From NCBI GenBank assembly GCA_902497025.1, contig CABVDJ010000006.1, forward strand, positions 12,085-76,084: a stretch of 64,000 bases of DNA, in the 5' to 3' direction. Made by a program: the position numbers and the translations under genes. This DNA is from an uncultured Collinsella sp. Its GTDB lineage: Bacteria; Actinomycetota; Coriobacteriia; Coriobacteriales; Coriobacteriaceae. Shown here piece after piece: positions 17,705-27,520 of the stretch (the stretch's first letter is position 1; each line of letters begins with the position of its first letter). Below the pieces are notes generated by a model that saw only the letters and a program-made list of their open reading frames with translations, searched no databases and was not told the origin of the DNA.

Positions 17705-18060
17705 CGCTTCATCGCCCCTTTGAAACCAAATAGCTTAATCGTCTTTCATTATTTCGAATTAATCCAATATTTGCAATTAAGACTCAAGAAATGCATTGTC
17801 TAATTTCAGAATTTGAAGTATTGGGAATTAAGGTTTCCTTATTTGCATAGCGAGCTAATTTCAAACCTCAGCAGAGCTTTATGCAAGAGGCACGCTGCCT
17901 GCATCAACCGCAGGCAGCGCGCCTTCTTCTGTTTGAAGTGGAAGCTGTGTCCCAGAATTCCGGTTCAGACCGGGACGCAGCTTCCCTCAGGACCATGCTT
18001 CGGAAACTATGTCCCACTCTGGGCGCCGATTCCGGGATGCATTTTCCGTGGCGGCGTTGG
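17705..18060. other. Gene-free 356-bp region: AT-rich Fic promoter zone plus composite repeat
   Basis: Bases 17705-17880 are strongly AT-rich and contain the Fic promoter. Bases 17885-18051 are the second composite repeat. No open frame with a ribosome site is present. Confidence 0.5.
17885..18051. repeat. Composite palindromic repeat, copy 2
   Basis: The leading hairpin has arms 17885-17903 and about 17909-17928 with loop TCAAC. It is followed by two tandem palindromes at about 17940-17985 (GGAAGCTGTGTCCCA ... GGGACGCAGCTTCC) and 18001-18048 (CGGAAACTATGTCCCA ... ATGCATTTTCCG). Order, loop and orientation match copy 1. Confidence 0.7.
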
Positions 18061-19623
18061 CTACCTGCCGTCGTCGTCCTGGGCTTCATCGCGCGCATAG
18101 AGTTCCAGCATGCGGCGGCGGTATTCGCGCACGGCGAGCTTGGCGCGCTCCAAGCGTCGGCGCTCGCGCGGGGTGAGCTTGCCGGGGTCGATCTCGTCGC
18201 CGTAAGTCTTTTCTGCCAGCAAATGCGCCGCGTCCACGATGCGGGCATCGATGTGTCCGCTTGCCGCCTCGGCCGAGAGGCGGTCGGCAATGGAATCAAG
18301 GGTAGGCATGCCGTCGAGCGTGCGACCATGGCCATGCGAGGTCAGCAGCTCGTGCTCGCGTGCGAGCAGGCTCGCCAAATCGTGATGGGCGCGCAGGATG
18401 TCGAGCGCATCGGATGGATGCTCGGCAACCTCTGCCACGGCGGCGACCGGCGCGGCATCGACCACGCGGTAGAAGAGCTGCGCGAGCAGCGGCATCAAGA
18501 ACACCGTGATGGCGCCGGCGGCAACCATAACCGACGCGATATCTTGCGACAGCGCGCCCGCGTTGACGGCAACGCTTGTCACGGCAACGATGATCGGCAG
18601 GGCCGTGGTGCAGTACAGGGCCACGGTAATGCGGCCATACGCCGACACATCGCGCGTCGCGGGACAAATGCTCATAGAGATAAGAATGGGCACGGCACGA
18701 ATAATCAGTAACGCCACGATAAAGCCCGCGAGCAGCCCGGGGCGCGATGCCACGGCCGTCAGGTCGATCTTTGCGCCCGATACGGTAAAGAACACCGGAA
18801 TCAAAAAGCCGTAGGCCAGGCCGTCGAGCTTGGTCTCGAGCGTATGGTTGCCCTCGGGGATGATGTAGCGCAGGACAAAGCCGGCGGCAAAAGAACCCAA
18901 CACGATGTCGAGGTCAAAGATGGCCGAAAACGCCACGAGCGTGACCAGGATGAGCACCGTCAGGCGCACGAAGGTCTGCGACGTGGTATCGGCGCGTTCC
19001 TCGACAAACGCAAAGAAGCGGCTGCCGACGCGCTTGGAGCGGCTGGGGACCACGGCCAGCAGCACGCAGACCGCAGCAAACAAGCCAAGGATTACAAGCG
19101 TTTGGATGCCGGTGCGGGCAGACAGCAGCACCGACATGGCGAGCACGGGACCGAGCTCGCCCCAGGTGCCATACGCAAGAATCGAGTCGCCCACGCGCGT
19201 GCCGGTGAGCGAGCGCTCACGCATGATGGGCACAAGCGTGCCGAGCGCCGTCGAAGTGAGGGCAAGCGTCACGGCGATACCGTCGAAATGACTGACCGAG
19301 AACCACGGAGTAAAGCGCACGGCAAGCCAGGCGATACCAAACGTGACGACCCACGTCGCCAAGCCGTAGCGTCCCTCGACGCCCGTGATGCTCTTGGGGT
19401 CGATCTCAAAGCCGGCAAGCAGGAATAAGAAGGCCAGACCGAGCTCGGACACAAGCGAGACCTCGGCATCTACATGGATGACGCCAAGCATATGCGGGCC
19501 CAGCACCGCACCGAACACGAGCAAAAAGACCGTCTCGGGAACGGGTTTCCCGGGAATCGCCGAGGCGATGAAGGGGCTTGCAAAGGCCACGAGCGCGATG
19601 ATGGCGAGTGAAACGAATGCCAT
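18061..19623 (-). CDS. Cation:proton antiporter (CPA2/KefB-like)
   Basis: 520 residues. The first about 390 form some eleven to twelve membrane helices of the Na+/H+ exchanger fold, with LVFGAVLGPHMLG, FLFLLAGFEIDPKSI (the acidic residue in the core helix is typical) and LGSFAAGFVLRYI. The last about 130 residues are a hydrophilic, Arg-rich cytoplasmic tail. No TrkA-N or TrkA-C domain is apparent. It is expected to exchange Na+ or K+ for protons across the cytoplasmic membrane. It is a single gene, running towards the repeat at 18051. Confidence 0.85.
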   Translation of the reverse strand: MAFVSLAIIALVAFASPFIASAIPGKPVPETVFLLVFGAVLGPHMLGVIHVDAEVSLVSELGLAFLFLLAGFEIDPKSITGVEGRYGLATWVVTFGIAWLAVRFTPWFSVSHFDGIAVTLALTSTALGTLVPIMRERSLTGTRVGDSILAYGTWGELGPVLAMSVLLSARTGIQTLVILGLFAAVCVLLAVVPSRSKRVGSRFFAFVEERADTTSQTFVRLTVLILVTLVAFSAIFDLDIVLGSFAAGFVLRYIIPEGNHTLETKLDGLAYGFLIPVFFTVSGAKIDLTAVASRPGLLAGFIVALLIIRAVPILISMSICPATRDVSAYGRITVALYCTTALPIIVAVTSVAVNAGALSQDIASVMVAAGAITVFLMPLLAQLFYRVVDAAPVAAVAEVAEHPSDALDILRAHHDLASLLAREHELLTSHGHGRTLDGMPTLDSIADRLSAEAASGHIDARIVDAAHLLAEKTYGDEIDPGKLTPRERRRLERAKLAVREYRRRMLELYARDEAQDDDGR

Positions 19624-19807
19624 GTGATGCCTTTCTCTTGTTTGCGCTTCACTGTAGCACCCTCGCCGTCCTCAACGCGCCGCGAGCTGTCGTATCATAG
19701 TGAGGTTTACAAACATGCGGCTCAAGGCGACCGCGAGGCTTGCCCCGTAAACCGACCGCTGCCGCATACCGTACCGTACGCCCAACCGATCAGGAAGGCA
19801 GGAACCA

Positions 19808-22800
19808 ATGGTCTCTCGTATCTACGTGGAGAAGAAACCCGGGTTCGACGTCGAGGCTCAGCAGCTCAAGGGCGAGCTGACCGAGATTCTCGGCATCAAG
19901 GGCATCGAGGCCCTGAGGATCATCAACCGCTACGACGTCGAGGGCATCGACGAGGAGCTTTTCCGCTCCTGCGTGCCGACCGTCTTTAGCGAGCCCCAGG
20001 TCGATGTGACCTACGACGAGCTCCCCGCAAGCGATGGCGCCGTCTTTGCCGTCGAATTCCTGCCTGGCCAGTTTGACCAGCGCGCCGACTCCGCCAGCGA
20101 GTGCGTGCAGCTCATCAGCCAGGGCGAGCGCCCCGCCGTGCGCTCCGCCAAGGTCTATATGATCTCGGGCGCTCTGGACGAAGCCGCCATCGAGGCCATC
20201 AAGCACTACGTGGTGAACCCCGTCGAGGCCCGCATCGCCTCGCTCGACTTGCCCGAGACGCTGCATGTGGAGACCCCCGAGCCTGCGCCCGTCGAGGTGC
20301 TCGACGGCTTCCGCGAGCTCGACGAGGCCGGCCTTGCCGCCTTTATTTCCGAGCGCGGCCTTGCCATGGACGAGGCAGACATCGCCTTCTGCCAGCAGTA
20401 CTTCCGCGATGAAGATCGCGACCCCACCATCACCGAGATCCGCGTGATCGATACCTACTGGTCCGATCACTGCCGCCACACCACCTTCGGCACCGTCCTG
20501 GACGACGTAAAGATCGACGACGCCGTGGTGCAGCAGGCCTTCGACCGCTACATGGAGATGCGCCACGAGCTCGGTCGCGACGCCAAGCCCGTCTGCCTCA
20601 TGGACATGGGCACCATCGGCGCCAAGTACCTTAAGAAGACCGGCGTCATGACCGATGTCGATGAGTCCGAGGAGATTAACGCCTGCACCGTCAAGGTGAA
20701 GGTCGATGTCGACGGCGAGGAGCAGGACTGGCTGTTCCTGTTTAAGAACGAGACCCACAACCACCCGACCGAGATCGAGCCCTTCGGCGGCGCCGCCACC
20801 TGCGTGGGCGGCGCCATCCGCGACCCGCTCTCGGGCCGCAGCTATGTGTACCAGGCCATGCGCGTCACCGGTGCCGGCGACCCCACCGTCCCGGTTTCCG
20901 AGACGCTCGAGGGCAAGCTGCCGCAGCGCAAGCTCGTAACCACCGCTGCCGCCGGCTACTCCAGCTACGGCAACCAGATCGGCCTTGCCACCGGCCAGGT
21001 CAACGAGCTCTATCACCCCGGCTACGTGGCCAAGCGCATGGAGGTCGGCGCCGTCGTGGGCGCTACCCCGGCAAACCACGTGCGCCGCGAGTGCCCCGCC
21101 CCCACCGACAAGATCATCCTGCTGGGCGGCCGTACCGGCCGTGACGGCATCGGCGGTGCCACCGGCTCCTCCAAGACCCAGAACACCGAGTCCATCGAGA
21201 CCTCGGGCGCCGAGGTCCAGAAGGGCAACGCTCCGGTCGAGCGCAAACTGCAGCGCCTCTTCCGCCGCGGCGACGCCTGCCGCCTGATCAAGCGCTGCAA
21301 CGACTTTGGCGCCGGCGGCGTCTCGGTCGCCGTGGGCGAGCTTGCCGACGGCCTGTATGTCGACCTGGACACCGTGACCAAGAAGTACGACGGCCTGGAC
21401 GGCACCGAGCTCGCCATCTCCGAGTCCCAGGAGCGTATGGCCTGCGCCGTCGCCGACGGTGACGTCGAGGAGTTCATGGGCTACGCCGCCGAGGAGAACC
21501 TCGAGGCGACCGTCATCGCCGAGGTTACCGCCGAGCCGCGCATGCGCATGGCCTGGAACGGTGTCGCCATCGTCGACCTATCCCGCGAGTTCCTCAACTC
21601 CAACGGCGCGCCCAAGCACCAGGTCGCCCACGTATGCGCCCGCAGCGTGTGGCAGCCCAGCTGGGCCGGCACCACGCTTGCCGAGCGCATGACCTCGCTT
21701 GTCACCGACCTCAACGTCGCTTCCAACAAGGGCCTTTCCGAGCGCTTCGACTCCACCATCGGCGCCGCAACCGTGCTCATGCCCTTTGGCGGCAAGACGC
21801 AGCTCACCCCGAGCTCTGCCATGGTCGCCAAGTTCCCCGTGGACGGCGAGACCACCACGGCGAGTGCCATGGCATGGGGCTTCAACCCCTATCTGATGGA
21901 GGCCGACCAGTTTGCGGGCGCCTACCTGTCCGTGGTCGAGTCCATCGCCAAACTCGTGGCTGCCGGCTTTGAGCACAAGCGCGCCTATCTCTCCTTCCAG
22001 GAGTACTTCGAGCGTCTGCGCACCGAGGCCGAGCGCTGGGGCAAGCCCACGGCAGCCGTCCTGGGCGCCCTTATGGCCCAGGTCGACCTGGGTGCCGGCG
22101 CCATCGGCGGCAAGGACTCCATGAGCGGCTCGTTTGAGGACGAGGCCGGCGAGCTCAACGTTCCGCCGACTCTGATCAGCTTCGCCGTCGCCGTGGGCAA
22201 GGCCGCCCGCGCCGTCTCGCCCGAGTTCAAGGGCCTCACGCACCGCGTCGTCCGCATCGCCCCCGCTACCTATGGCGAGGACTACCGTCCCGACGCCCAG
22301 CAGCTGCTCGCCGCGTTTGACGCCGTCGAGGCGCTCACCGCCAACGGCAACGCCCTGGCCATCTCCACGCCCGGCTACGGCTGCGGCGCCGAGAGCCTCT
22401 TTAAGATGTGCGTCGGTAACCAGATCGGTATCGAGCTTGCCGAGGATGTAGACGTGGAGAGCCTCTTCACCCCGCTCTACGGCAGCTTTATCGTCGAGCT
22501 CGCCGAGGATGCCGAGCTACCCGAGGTCGCCGACGGCGTTGTCGTCGAGCCCCTGGGCACCACCGTCGAGGGCTATGTCATCGACACCGGCTCCGAGGTC
22601 ATCGAGCTCTCCGAGCTCCAGGAGGCATGGGAGAGCGGCATCGAGGGCGTCTTCGCCTACCGCAGCGCCGGCGAGACCCCCGAGGTCGAGACCATCGACT
22701 TCCGCGCCAAGGATATCCACGTGTACGGCGGCGCCAAGATCGCCCGTCCGCGCGTGATCATCCCCGTGTTCCCCGGCAACAACTGCGAGTACGACAGCGC

Positions 22801-23554
22801 CCGCGCCTTCCGTGCCGCCGGTGCCGAGGCCGACACCTTCGTGATCAACAACCTCACGCCCGAGGCCGTCGCCGAGAGCACCCACGAGCTTGCCCGCCGC
22901 ATCCGTGCAAGCCAGATCGTCATGATCCCCGGCGGCTTCTCGGGCGGTGACGAGCCCGACGGCTCCGCCAAGTTCATCACGGCGTTCTTCCGCGCTCCCG
23001 AGGTCACCGAGGCAGTCCGCGACCTACTCAAGGCCCGCGACGGCCTGATGCTGGGCATCTGCAACGGCTTCCAGGCCCTGGTCAAGCTCGGCCTGGTGCC
23101 CTACGGTGACATCGTCGACGCCACGCCCGATGCGCCCACGCTGACGTTCAACACCATCGGTCGCCATCAGAGCCGCCTGGTGCGCACCCGCATCTCGTCC
23201 AACCTATCTCCGTGGCTGTCGCAGTGCAGCCTCGACGACCCCTACACCGTCGCCATCAGCCACGGCGAGGGCCGTTTTGTCGCCAATAACGAGGTACTCG
23301 CCCAGCTGATCGCCAACGGCCAGGTCGCCACGCAGTACGTAGGCGAGGACGGCAAGCCCAGCATGGATCTCTCCGTCAACCCCAACGGCTCTGCACTCGC
23401 CATCGAGGGCATCACGAGCCCCGACGGCCGTGTCCTGGGCAAGATGGGCCATGCCGAGCGTCGCGGCGACAACCTGTACCGCAACGTGCCCGAGCATGTC
23501 CCCGGCGACAAGTTCATGCCGATCTTTGAGAGCGGCGTAGCCTACTTCGCCTAA
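19808..23554 (+). CDS. purL: Phosphoribosylformylglycinamidine synthase, single-chain
   Basis: 1248-residue purine-biosynthesis enzyme converting FGAR to FGAM with glutamine and ATP. An N-terminal PurS-like region is followed by two AIRS-type ATP domains (TYWSDHCRHTTF and NETHNHPTEIEPFGGAATCVG are diagnostic). A C-terminal class I glutamine amidotransferase runs from about residue 975 with the nucleophile in LGICNGFQALVKLG. In many Gram-positives these parts are three genes (purS, purQ, purL), but here they are one chain. The ATG has AGGAAGGCAGGA upstream. No other pur gene is adjacent. Confidence 0.96.
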   Translation: MVSRIYVEKKPGFDVEAQQLKGELTEILGIKGIEALRIINRYDVEGIDEELFRSCVPTVFSEPQVDVTYDELPASDGAVFAVEFLPGQFDQRADSASECVQLISQGERPAVRSAKVYMISGALDEAAIEAIKHYVVNPVEARIASLDLPETLHVETPEPAPVEVLDGFRELDEAGLAAFISERGLAMDEADIAFCQQYFRDEDRDPTITEIRVIDTYWSDHCRHTTFGTVLDDVKIDDAVVQQAFDRYMEMRHELGRDAKPVCLMDMGTIGAKYLKKTGVMTDVDESEEINACTVKVKVDVDGEEQDWLFLFKNETHNHPTEIEPFGGAATCVGGAIRDPLSGRSYVYQAMRVTGAGDPTVPVSETLEGKLPQRKLVTTAAAGYSSYGNQIGLATGQVNELYHPGYVAKRMEVGAVVGATPANHVRRECPAPTDKIILLGGRTGRDGIGGATGSSKTQNTESIETSGAEVQKGNAPVERKLQRLFRRGDACRLIKRCNDFGAGGVSVAVGELADGLYVDLDTVTKKYDGLDGTELAISESQERMACAVADGDVEEFMGYAAEENLEATVIAEVTAEPRMRMAWNGVAIVDLSREFLNSNGAPKHQVAHVCARSVWQPSWAGTTLAERMTSLVTDLNVASNKGLSERFDSTIGAATVLMPFGGKTQLTPSSAMVAKFPVDGETTTASAMAWGFNPYLMEADQFAGAYLSVVESIAKLVAAGFEHKRAYLSFQEYFERLRTEAERWGKPTAAVLGALMAQVDLGAGAIGGKDSMSGSFEDEAGELNVPPTLISFAVAVGKAARAVSPEFKGLTHRVVRIAPATYGEDYRPDAQQLLAAFDAVEALTANGNALAISTPGYGCGAESLFKMCVGNQIGIELAEDVDVESLFTPLYGSFIVELAEDAELPEVADGVVVEPLGTTVEGYVIDTGSEVIELSELQEAWESGIEGVFAYRSAGETPEVETIDFRAKDIHVYGGAKIARPRVIIPVFPGNNCEYDSARAFRAAGAEADTFVINNLTPEAVAESTHELARRIRASQIVMIPGGFSGGDEPDGSAKFITAFFRAPEVTEAVRDLLKARDGLMLGICNGFQALVKLGLVPYGDIVDATPDAPTLTFNTIGRHQSRLVRTRISSNLSPWLSQCSLDDPYTVAISHGEGRFVANNEVLAQLIANGQVATQYVGEDGKPSMDLSVNPNGSALAIEGITSPDGRVLGKMGHAERRGDNLYRNVPEHVPGDKFMPIFESGVAYFA

Positions 23555-23591
23555 AGCTTTCCCATCGGGTACAATCCCCTCGGGTAACAAC

Positions 23592-23629
23592 ACCCGCCAC
23601 CGGCACCCCCGGTGGCGGGTTCTTTTTTT
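23592..23629 (+). terminator. Rho-independent terminator of purL
   Basis: Twelve-base arms (23592-23603 and 23609-23620) around a 5-base loop, then TCTTTTTTT. It begins 37 bases after the purL stop. Confidence 0.92.
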
Positions 23630-23654
23630 GCTTCGCGCATACAGGAAGGACATC

Positions 23655-24590
23655 ATGCAAAGCCGCAAGCCGTATCTCGCCACCCTGCCCGGACTCATCC
23701 TGGGCTGCCTTGTTTGCTGTGCACTCTGGGGGTCGGCCTTCCCCTGTATCAAAATCGGCTACGCACTCTTTGGTATCCCAACGCACGACGGCGCCTCGCA
23801 GCTGCTCTTTGCGGGCTTGCGCTTCACGCTTGCCGGCGCCCTAGTTATCGTTGGGATGAGTGCGGCCCAACGCCGCCCCCTCATTCCGCAGGCTCGCGAC
23901 ATCAAGCCCATCTTTGTCTTGTCGCTCTTCCAGACTATCGGGCAGTACTTCTTTTTCTATCTGGGCCTCTCGCGCGCCAGCGCCATGTCGAGCTCCATCA
24001 TCGAGGCCAGCGCCAACTTCCTCGCAATCCTCTTTGCCGCCCTGGCATTTCACACCGAGAAGCTCAATACGGCCAAGGTGCTTGGCTGTGCGCTGGGCTT
24101 TGCCGGCGTCGCGCTCGTCAACCTCTCGGGCGCAGATGGCACCTTTGGCTTCAGACTCGATGGCGAGGGCTTTATCCTAGCCTCCACTGTCGCGGGTGCT
24201 CTTTCGACCTGCCTGATCGGCATCTTCTCGCGCAAGCACGACGGCGTCTTGCTTGCCGGGTGGCAGTTCTTGGTCGGCGGCCTGGTCCTCACCGCCATCG
24301 GGTTTTTGATGGGCGGCACGTTGTCCCCCACAGCGATTGTCCCCGCCATCGCGCTCATCATCTACATGGCGCTTATCTCCGCGGTCGCCTACTCGCTGTG
24401 GTCGCGCCTGCTTGCCGTCAACCCCGTCAGCCGCGTCTCTGTCTTTGGATTTATGAACCCCGTCTTTGGTGTGGTGCTGAGCGCGCTGCTGCTCGGCGAG
24501 GGCGCTGGCACGAGCCCCGTTACCGTCATCGTTGCCCTGCTGTTGGTCTGCGGCGGCATCATCATCGTCAACAAACCCAAAAAAGCATAG
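23655..24590 (+). CDS. EamA/DMT-family transporter
   Basis: 311-residue inner-membrane protein with ten hydrophobic helices in two homologous halves, typical of the drug/metabolite transporter EamA family. The first half has CALWGSAFPCIKIGYALFG, and the second half ends with LLLVCGGIIIVNKP. Such proteins often export amino acids or metabolites. No substrate can be assigned. The ATG at 23655 has AGGAAGGA upstream. Its start lies only 26 bases after the purL terminator. Confidence 0.88.
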   Translation: MQSRKPYLATLPGLILGCLVCCALWGSAFPCIKIGYALFGIPTHDGASQLLFAGLRFTLAGALVIVGMSAAQRRPLIPQARDIKPIFVLSLFQTIGQYFFFYLGLSRASAMSSSIIEASANFLAILFAALAFHTEKLNTAKVLGCALGFAGVALVNLSGADGTFGFRLDGEGFILASTVAGALSTCLIGIFSRKHDGVLLAGWQFLVGGLVLTAIGFLMGGTLSPTAIVPAIALIIYMALISAVAYSLWSRLLAVNPVSRVSVFGFMNPVFGVVLSALLLGEGAGTSPVTVIVALLLVCGGIIIVNKPKKA

Positions 24591-24666
24591 TGAACTGCCC
24601 TTATTTAGCAGAGGGGATTCACATACTTTAGTTTAATGGAGTACATCGGTGAGCTGAGGGCCGACA

Positions 24667-24692
24667 CGCACGCAAGCGTGCGCCCCTTTTTT
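24667..24692 (+). terminator. Hairpin with T-run after the EamA gene
   Basis: Seven-base arms around a 2-base loop (GCACGC-AA-GCGTGC core), followed by GCCCCTTTTTTC. It lies between the convergent EamA and GGDEF genes and works for the plus strand. Confidence 0.6.
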
Positions 24693-25835
24693 CTAGCGTA
24701 TCTGGATGCCGGCTTTCTTTTTCTCGGCCTTGACGCGGTAGAGCTCCGCATCGGCGGCGCGAAGTAAGTCTTGCCAGGTATCAACACTATCGCCGACCCG
24801 CGCGTAACCGATGGACATCCGCAATGCATACGGTACCTCGGCACGAGCGAGCTCGTCGTCAATCGCCGAACACAGGTCTATGATGTCCTGTTCCGCCGCT
24901 GCCTTTTGGAGCACCACAAACTCATCGCCACCATAACGTGCGATAAAGCCACCAGCCGGCGAGCAGACATCCTTGAGCGCCGTCGCAACAACCTGAAGAG
25001 CATGGTCGCCCTCCACATGTCCATAGCGATCGTTAATCTGCTTAAAGCCGTCGGCGTCCATCATAAGCAGATATACATCTTCGGCCTGATCCACATTTGA
25101 AAAGAGCGACAGCATATAGGTCTCAAAACGGTTGCGGTTGTTGAGTCCAGTCAACGGGTCAGTCGAGATCAGTTGCTCCTGATAGACGATATAGAGCAGC
25201 AGGATGCTCAGCGTTATACCGAAGCAAAGGCCCGGTACCGAAAACAAAACCTGGAAGGTACCGCCCACCAGAGCGGGAACCGCAAAAAAGGCGAGGGTGC
25301 GATAAATGGCCTTCTTTTGCAGGCTTTCGACTTTTCGAGCCTGAATAAAGGCATGCAAGGACGTATATATGACGTAGCAGTAGCTAACGATAGGCTGAAT
25401 CATATAAAGCGCTCCGCGACGATATACGCCCTGCGCATCGATATAGAACATAGTGTGCGTCCAGTAGCTGGTAAATGCCAGAACGACCACCAATGCGGTT
25501 GGCAACGTTAAAAGTACCACCCTATAGGGCGTGGTCAGGAGCCGTGAGCCCTGCATCGTCTCGGAATAGAAAAACCAAATGAGGCACGCGATGGCGAACA
25601 GCGAAAACGAAACCGCGTTGGAAATCCAATTGGCCGTGATGCCTACAGGAGTGCTCACGCCGTCCGAGAGCGTCCAGATCATATCGAAGAAAATGTAGGC
25701 AGCAGACGTGTAGCCCAGCATGCTAAACAAAAGCTGCTGGGTGCTCGAGAACAGGGAGCGACGGCTTCGTACGGCAAGTCCGATAAGAATAATCATGCAC
25801 AGCAGGAATATCTCGATCTTGAGTGCCTTAATCAC
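24693..25835 (-). CDS. Membrane-anchored diguanylate cyclase (GGDEF domain)
   Basis: 380 residues. The N-terminal half (about 1-205) has seven or eight membrane helices and no recognised sensor domain. The C-terminal half (about 215-380) is a GGDEF domain with the intact motif ARYGGDEFVVL, plus DPLTGLNNRNRFE at its start. It is therefore expected to make cyclic di-GMP from GTP in response to a membrane signal. The start is GTG with only a weak ribosome site. No EAL-domain or c-di-GMP receptor gene is in the window. Confidence 0.9.
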   Translation of the reverse strand: MIKALKIEIFLLCMIILIGLAVRSRRSLFSSTQQLLFSMLGYTSAAYIFFDMIWTLSDGVSTPVGITANWISNAVSFSLFAIACLIWFFYSETMQGSRLLTTPYRVVLLTLPTALVVVLAFTSYWTHTMFYIDAQGVYRRGALYMIQPIVSYCYVIYTSLHAFIQARKVESLQKKAIYRTLAFFAVPALVGGTFQVLFSVPGLCFGITLSILLLYIVYQEQLISTDPLTGLNNRNRFETYMLSLFSNVDQAEDVYLLMMDADGFKQINDRYGHVEGDHALQVVATALKDVCSPAGGFIARYGGDEFVVLQKAAAEQDIIDLCSAIDDELARAEVPYALRMSIGYARVGDSVDTWQDLLRAADAELYRVKAEKKKAGIQIR

Positions 25836-25934
25836 CAGGTGCCATTCCCTCTATATCCAAGTGGCCAGAATCGCCCGAGTCGCGCCCAGGCGCCAAACGC
25901 CCCTTTCTCCGCAGGGGTAAGGGGAATAATAGCA

Positions 25935-25978
25935 GAGCGCCCGAACATCACTGCAAAACAGTTTCCGTTCGGGCGCTC
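25935..25978 (-). terminator. Hairpin downstream of the KdgT-type permease
   Basis: Perfect 12-base arms (25935-25946 and 25967-25978) with a 20-base loop that has its own ACTG/CAGT stem. On the minus strand it is followed by a modestly T-rich stretch. It probably ends the permease transcript. Confidence 0.6.
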
Positions 25979-26023
25979 GGACGGCGCGAACTGCACGCCG
26001 GAATCAATTATCGGTAACGGCCG

Positions 26024-27046
26024 TTACTCGCCGTCGATGTCGGTCGCGACGGCCTCCTCAATAGCCTCGACGCCTTCGACCGACAGATCTTCTTCGCCGT
26101 GGCAGAACTTCTTATCGACCCAGCCGGTCAGAATCGGGGCCATGATTGCCGTGATGATGACGGCAGTGGCGATCTGCGCATACGCGGTGGGCGCAAGCTC
26201 GGCATAGCGCGGAGCGACCTCGGCGAGGGCGACCGGCGTGGTCATGGCCGTGCCGGCAATGGTGGAACATGCCACAGCCGCCTTACCGTTGCCGCCACAC
26301 AGGCGCTCGAAGGCAAAGGTAATGGGACCGACGATAAAGAGCGTGATGAGGCCCAGCAGGATGCCCGAAATGCCACCGGCGATGAAGCTCGAAAGGCTCA
26401 TGGACGCACCGAGCTGAAAACCAATTACAGCGATCGCGGGATTGGCGCCGGGAACCAGCAGGCTCTTGATAAACGGGAACAAGTTGCCCAGGACCATGCC
26501 GATAACAAGCGGCAGGATGGATCCGATGATGGTGCCGACGGGGATGTTGGCGAGACCCGAAACACCAAGGATGATCATCGTGACGGCGGGGCCGGCCGTA
26601 AAGAACAGGATACCGACAGCGCCCTGCTCGGACTCATCGCCGAACTCGCCCATGATGCCCGTATAGAGCGCCATGTTGCAAAACGTAATGCCGCCGATGA
26701 TGGAAACCGAGCTCAGGCCGAAAAAGTTATCGTTAAAGAAGTACGCGACGCCCAGACCCAGCGCGGCTGCCACTACAAGCTTAGGAATCAGCACGACGAT
26801 GCCGGTCTTGATGGCGCCCGGCGTGGACTTAAAGCTGATGCCAGCGCCCACGAACAGCAAGATCGCGGCAACGATGGTGTTGGAGCCGCCGCGGCAGGCA
26901 GCCGTAAAGAAGCCGCCGACCTCAAAGACCTGCGGGCAGAAGGTATTGAGCAAAAGGCCGACGATCATCGGATAGATCATGATGTCGCCCGGGATGCGCG
27001 GTACCTTGAATTTCTTTTGCTCGTTGGCGGTCGCTTCCTGTGCCAT
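26024..27046 (-). CDS. kdgT: 2-keto-3-deoxygluconate permease family protein
   Basis: 340-residue inner-membrane protein of the KdgT family, with about ten helices. Conserved pieces include FKVPRIPGDIMIYPM near the start, LLFVGAGISFKSTP, GGITFCNMALYTGIMGEFGD and CSTIAGTAMTTPVALA. The family takes up 2-keto-3-deoxygluconate with protons, a pectin or uronate breakdown product. No kdgK or kdgA gene is nearby, so the true substrate is open. The ATG at 27046 (MAQEATANEQ) is preceded by GGGGG. The C-terminus is acidic. Confidence 0.85.
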   Translation of the reverse strand: MAQEATANEQKKFKVPRIPGDIMIYPMIVGLLLNTFCPQVFEVGGFFTAACRGGSNTIVAAILLFVGAGISFKSTPGAIKTGIVVLIPKLVVAAALGLGVAYFFNDNFFGLSSVSIIGGITFCNMALYTGIMGEFGDESEQGAVGILFFTAGPAVTMIILGVSGLANIPVGTIIGSILPLVIGMVLGNLFPFIKSLLVPGANPAIAVIGFQLGASMSLSSFIAGGISGILLGLITLFIVGPITFAFERLCGGNGKAAVACSTIAGTAMTTPVALAEVAPRYAELAPTAYAQIATAVIITAIMAPILTGWVDKKFCHGEEDLSVEGVEAIEEAVATDIDGE

Positions 27047-27196
27047 GAAACCCCCATTTCCGCTGACGGGGTACAAAAGCCCACGTCACGCTTTGCTACA
27101 GTAAAGTTTGACCATGGTACCAGAAGAAATAGACCAGCTCGGTGAAAAATTCGACAAGTTGGGATGGAACGAGATTCGGCGCCCGCGACGCCACCC

Positions 27197-27520
27197 CTAT
27201 ATAAGGCTCAAAACGATATAGAGTACGATGCCCGAAACGCAGCACCACAACATCGACTTTGTCTTGATTGCCACCGCCACGACGCCGGCGGCCGCAATCC
27301 AGGGAACCAAGGCAGGCCAGAGTCCCGCGTCGAACGCGCCGGGGTTCACCAAGTCGTTGGCGACCAGCGCGGCAAAGGCAGCGGGCGGGATATAGCCCAG
27401 GGCCTCGGTAATGCGGGGCGACAGGGTCCGCCCGCGCAAGGCGAACGCCGGCGCGATGCGAAAGAACGCGATAGCAGCCCACGACGACAGCCACAGAACC
27501 AAGAACTCGTTAACGGGCAT
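27197..27520 (-). CDS. azlD: AzlD-family branched-chain amino acid exporter subunit
   Basis: 107 residues with three or four hydrophobic helices. The start at 27520 (MPVNEFLVLWLSSWAAIAFF) overlaps the end of azlC by 11 bases. The block LGYIPPAAFAALVANDL is typical of AzlD. It acts with AzlC in branched-chain amino acid export. Upstream in-frame sequence is the out-of-frame shadow of azlC, so the later start was chosen. Confidence 0.85.
   Translation of the reverse strand: MPVNEFLVLWLSSWAAIAFFRIAPAFALRGRTLSPRITEALGYIPPAAFAALVANDLVNPGAFDAGLWPALVPWIAAAGVVAVAIKTKSMLWCCVSGIVLYIVLSLI

Noticed and set aside
11139..18051. Integrated phage or conjugative element
   Set aside because: No integrase, relaxase, capsid or terminase gene is present in the block.
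19790..21079. 429-codon open frame opposite purL
   Set aside because: Antisense to the conserved PurL domains, with no family features of its own.
27114..27221. 35-codon frame starting MVPEEIDQLGEKFD
   Set aside because: Reads coherently, but has no ribosome site, overlaps the end of azlD on the other strand and matches nothing I know.
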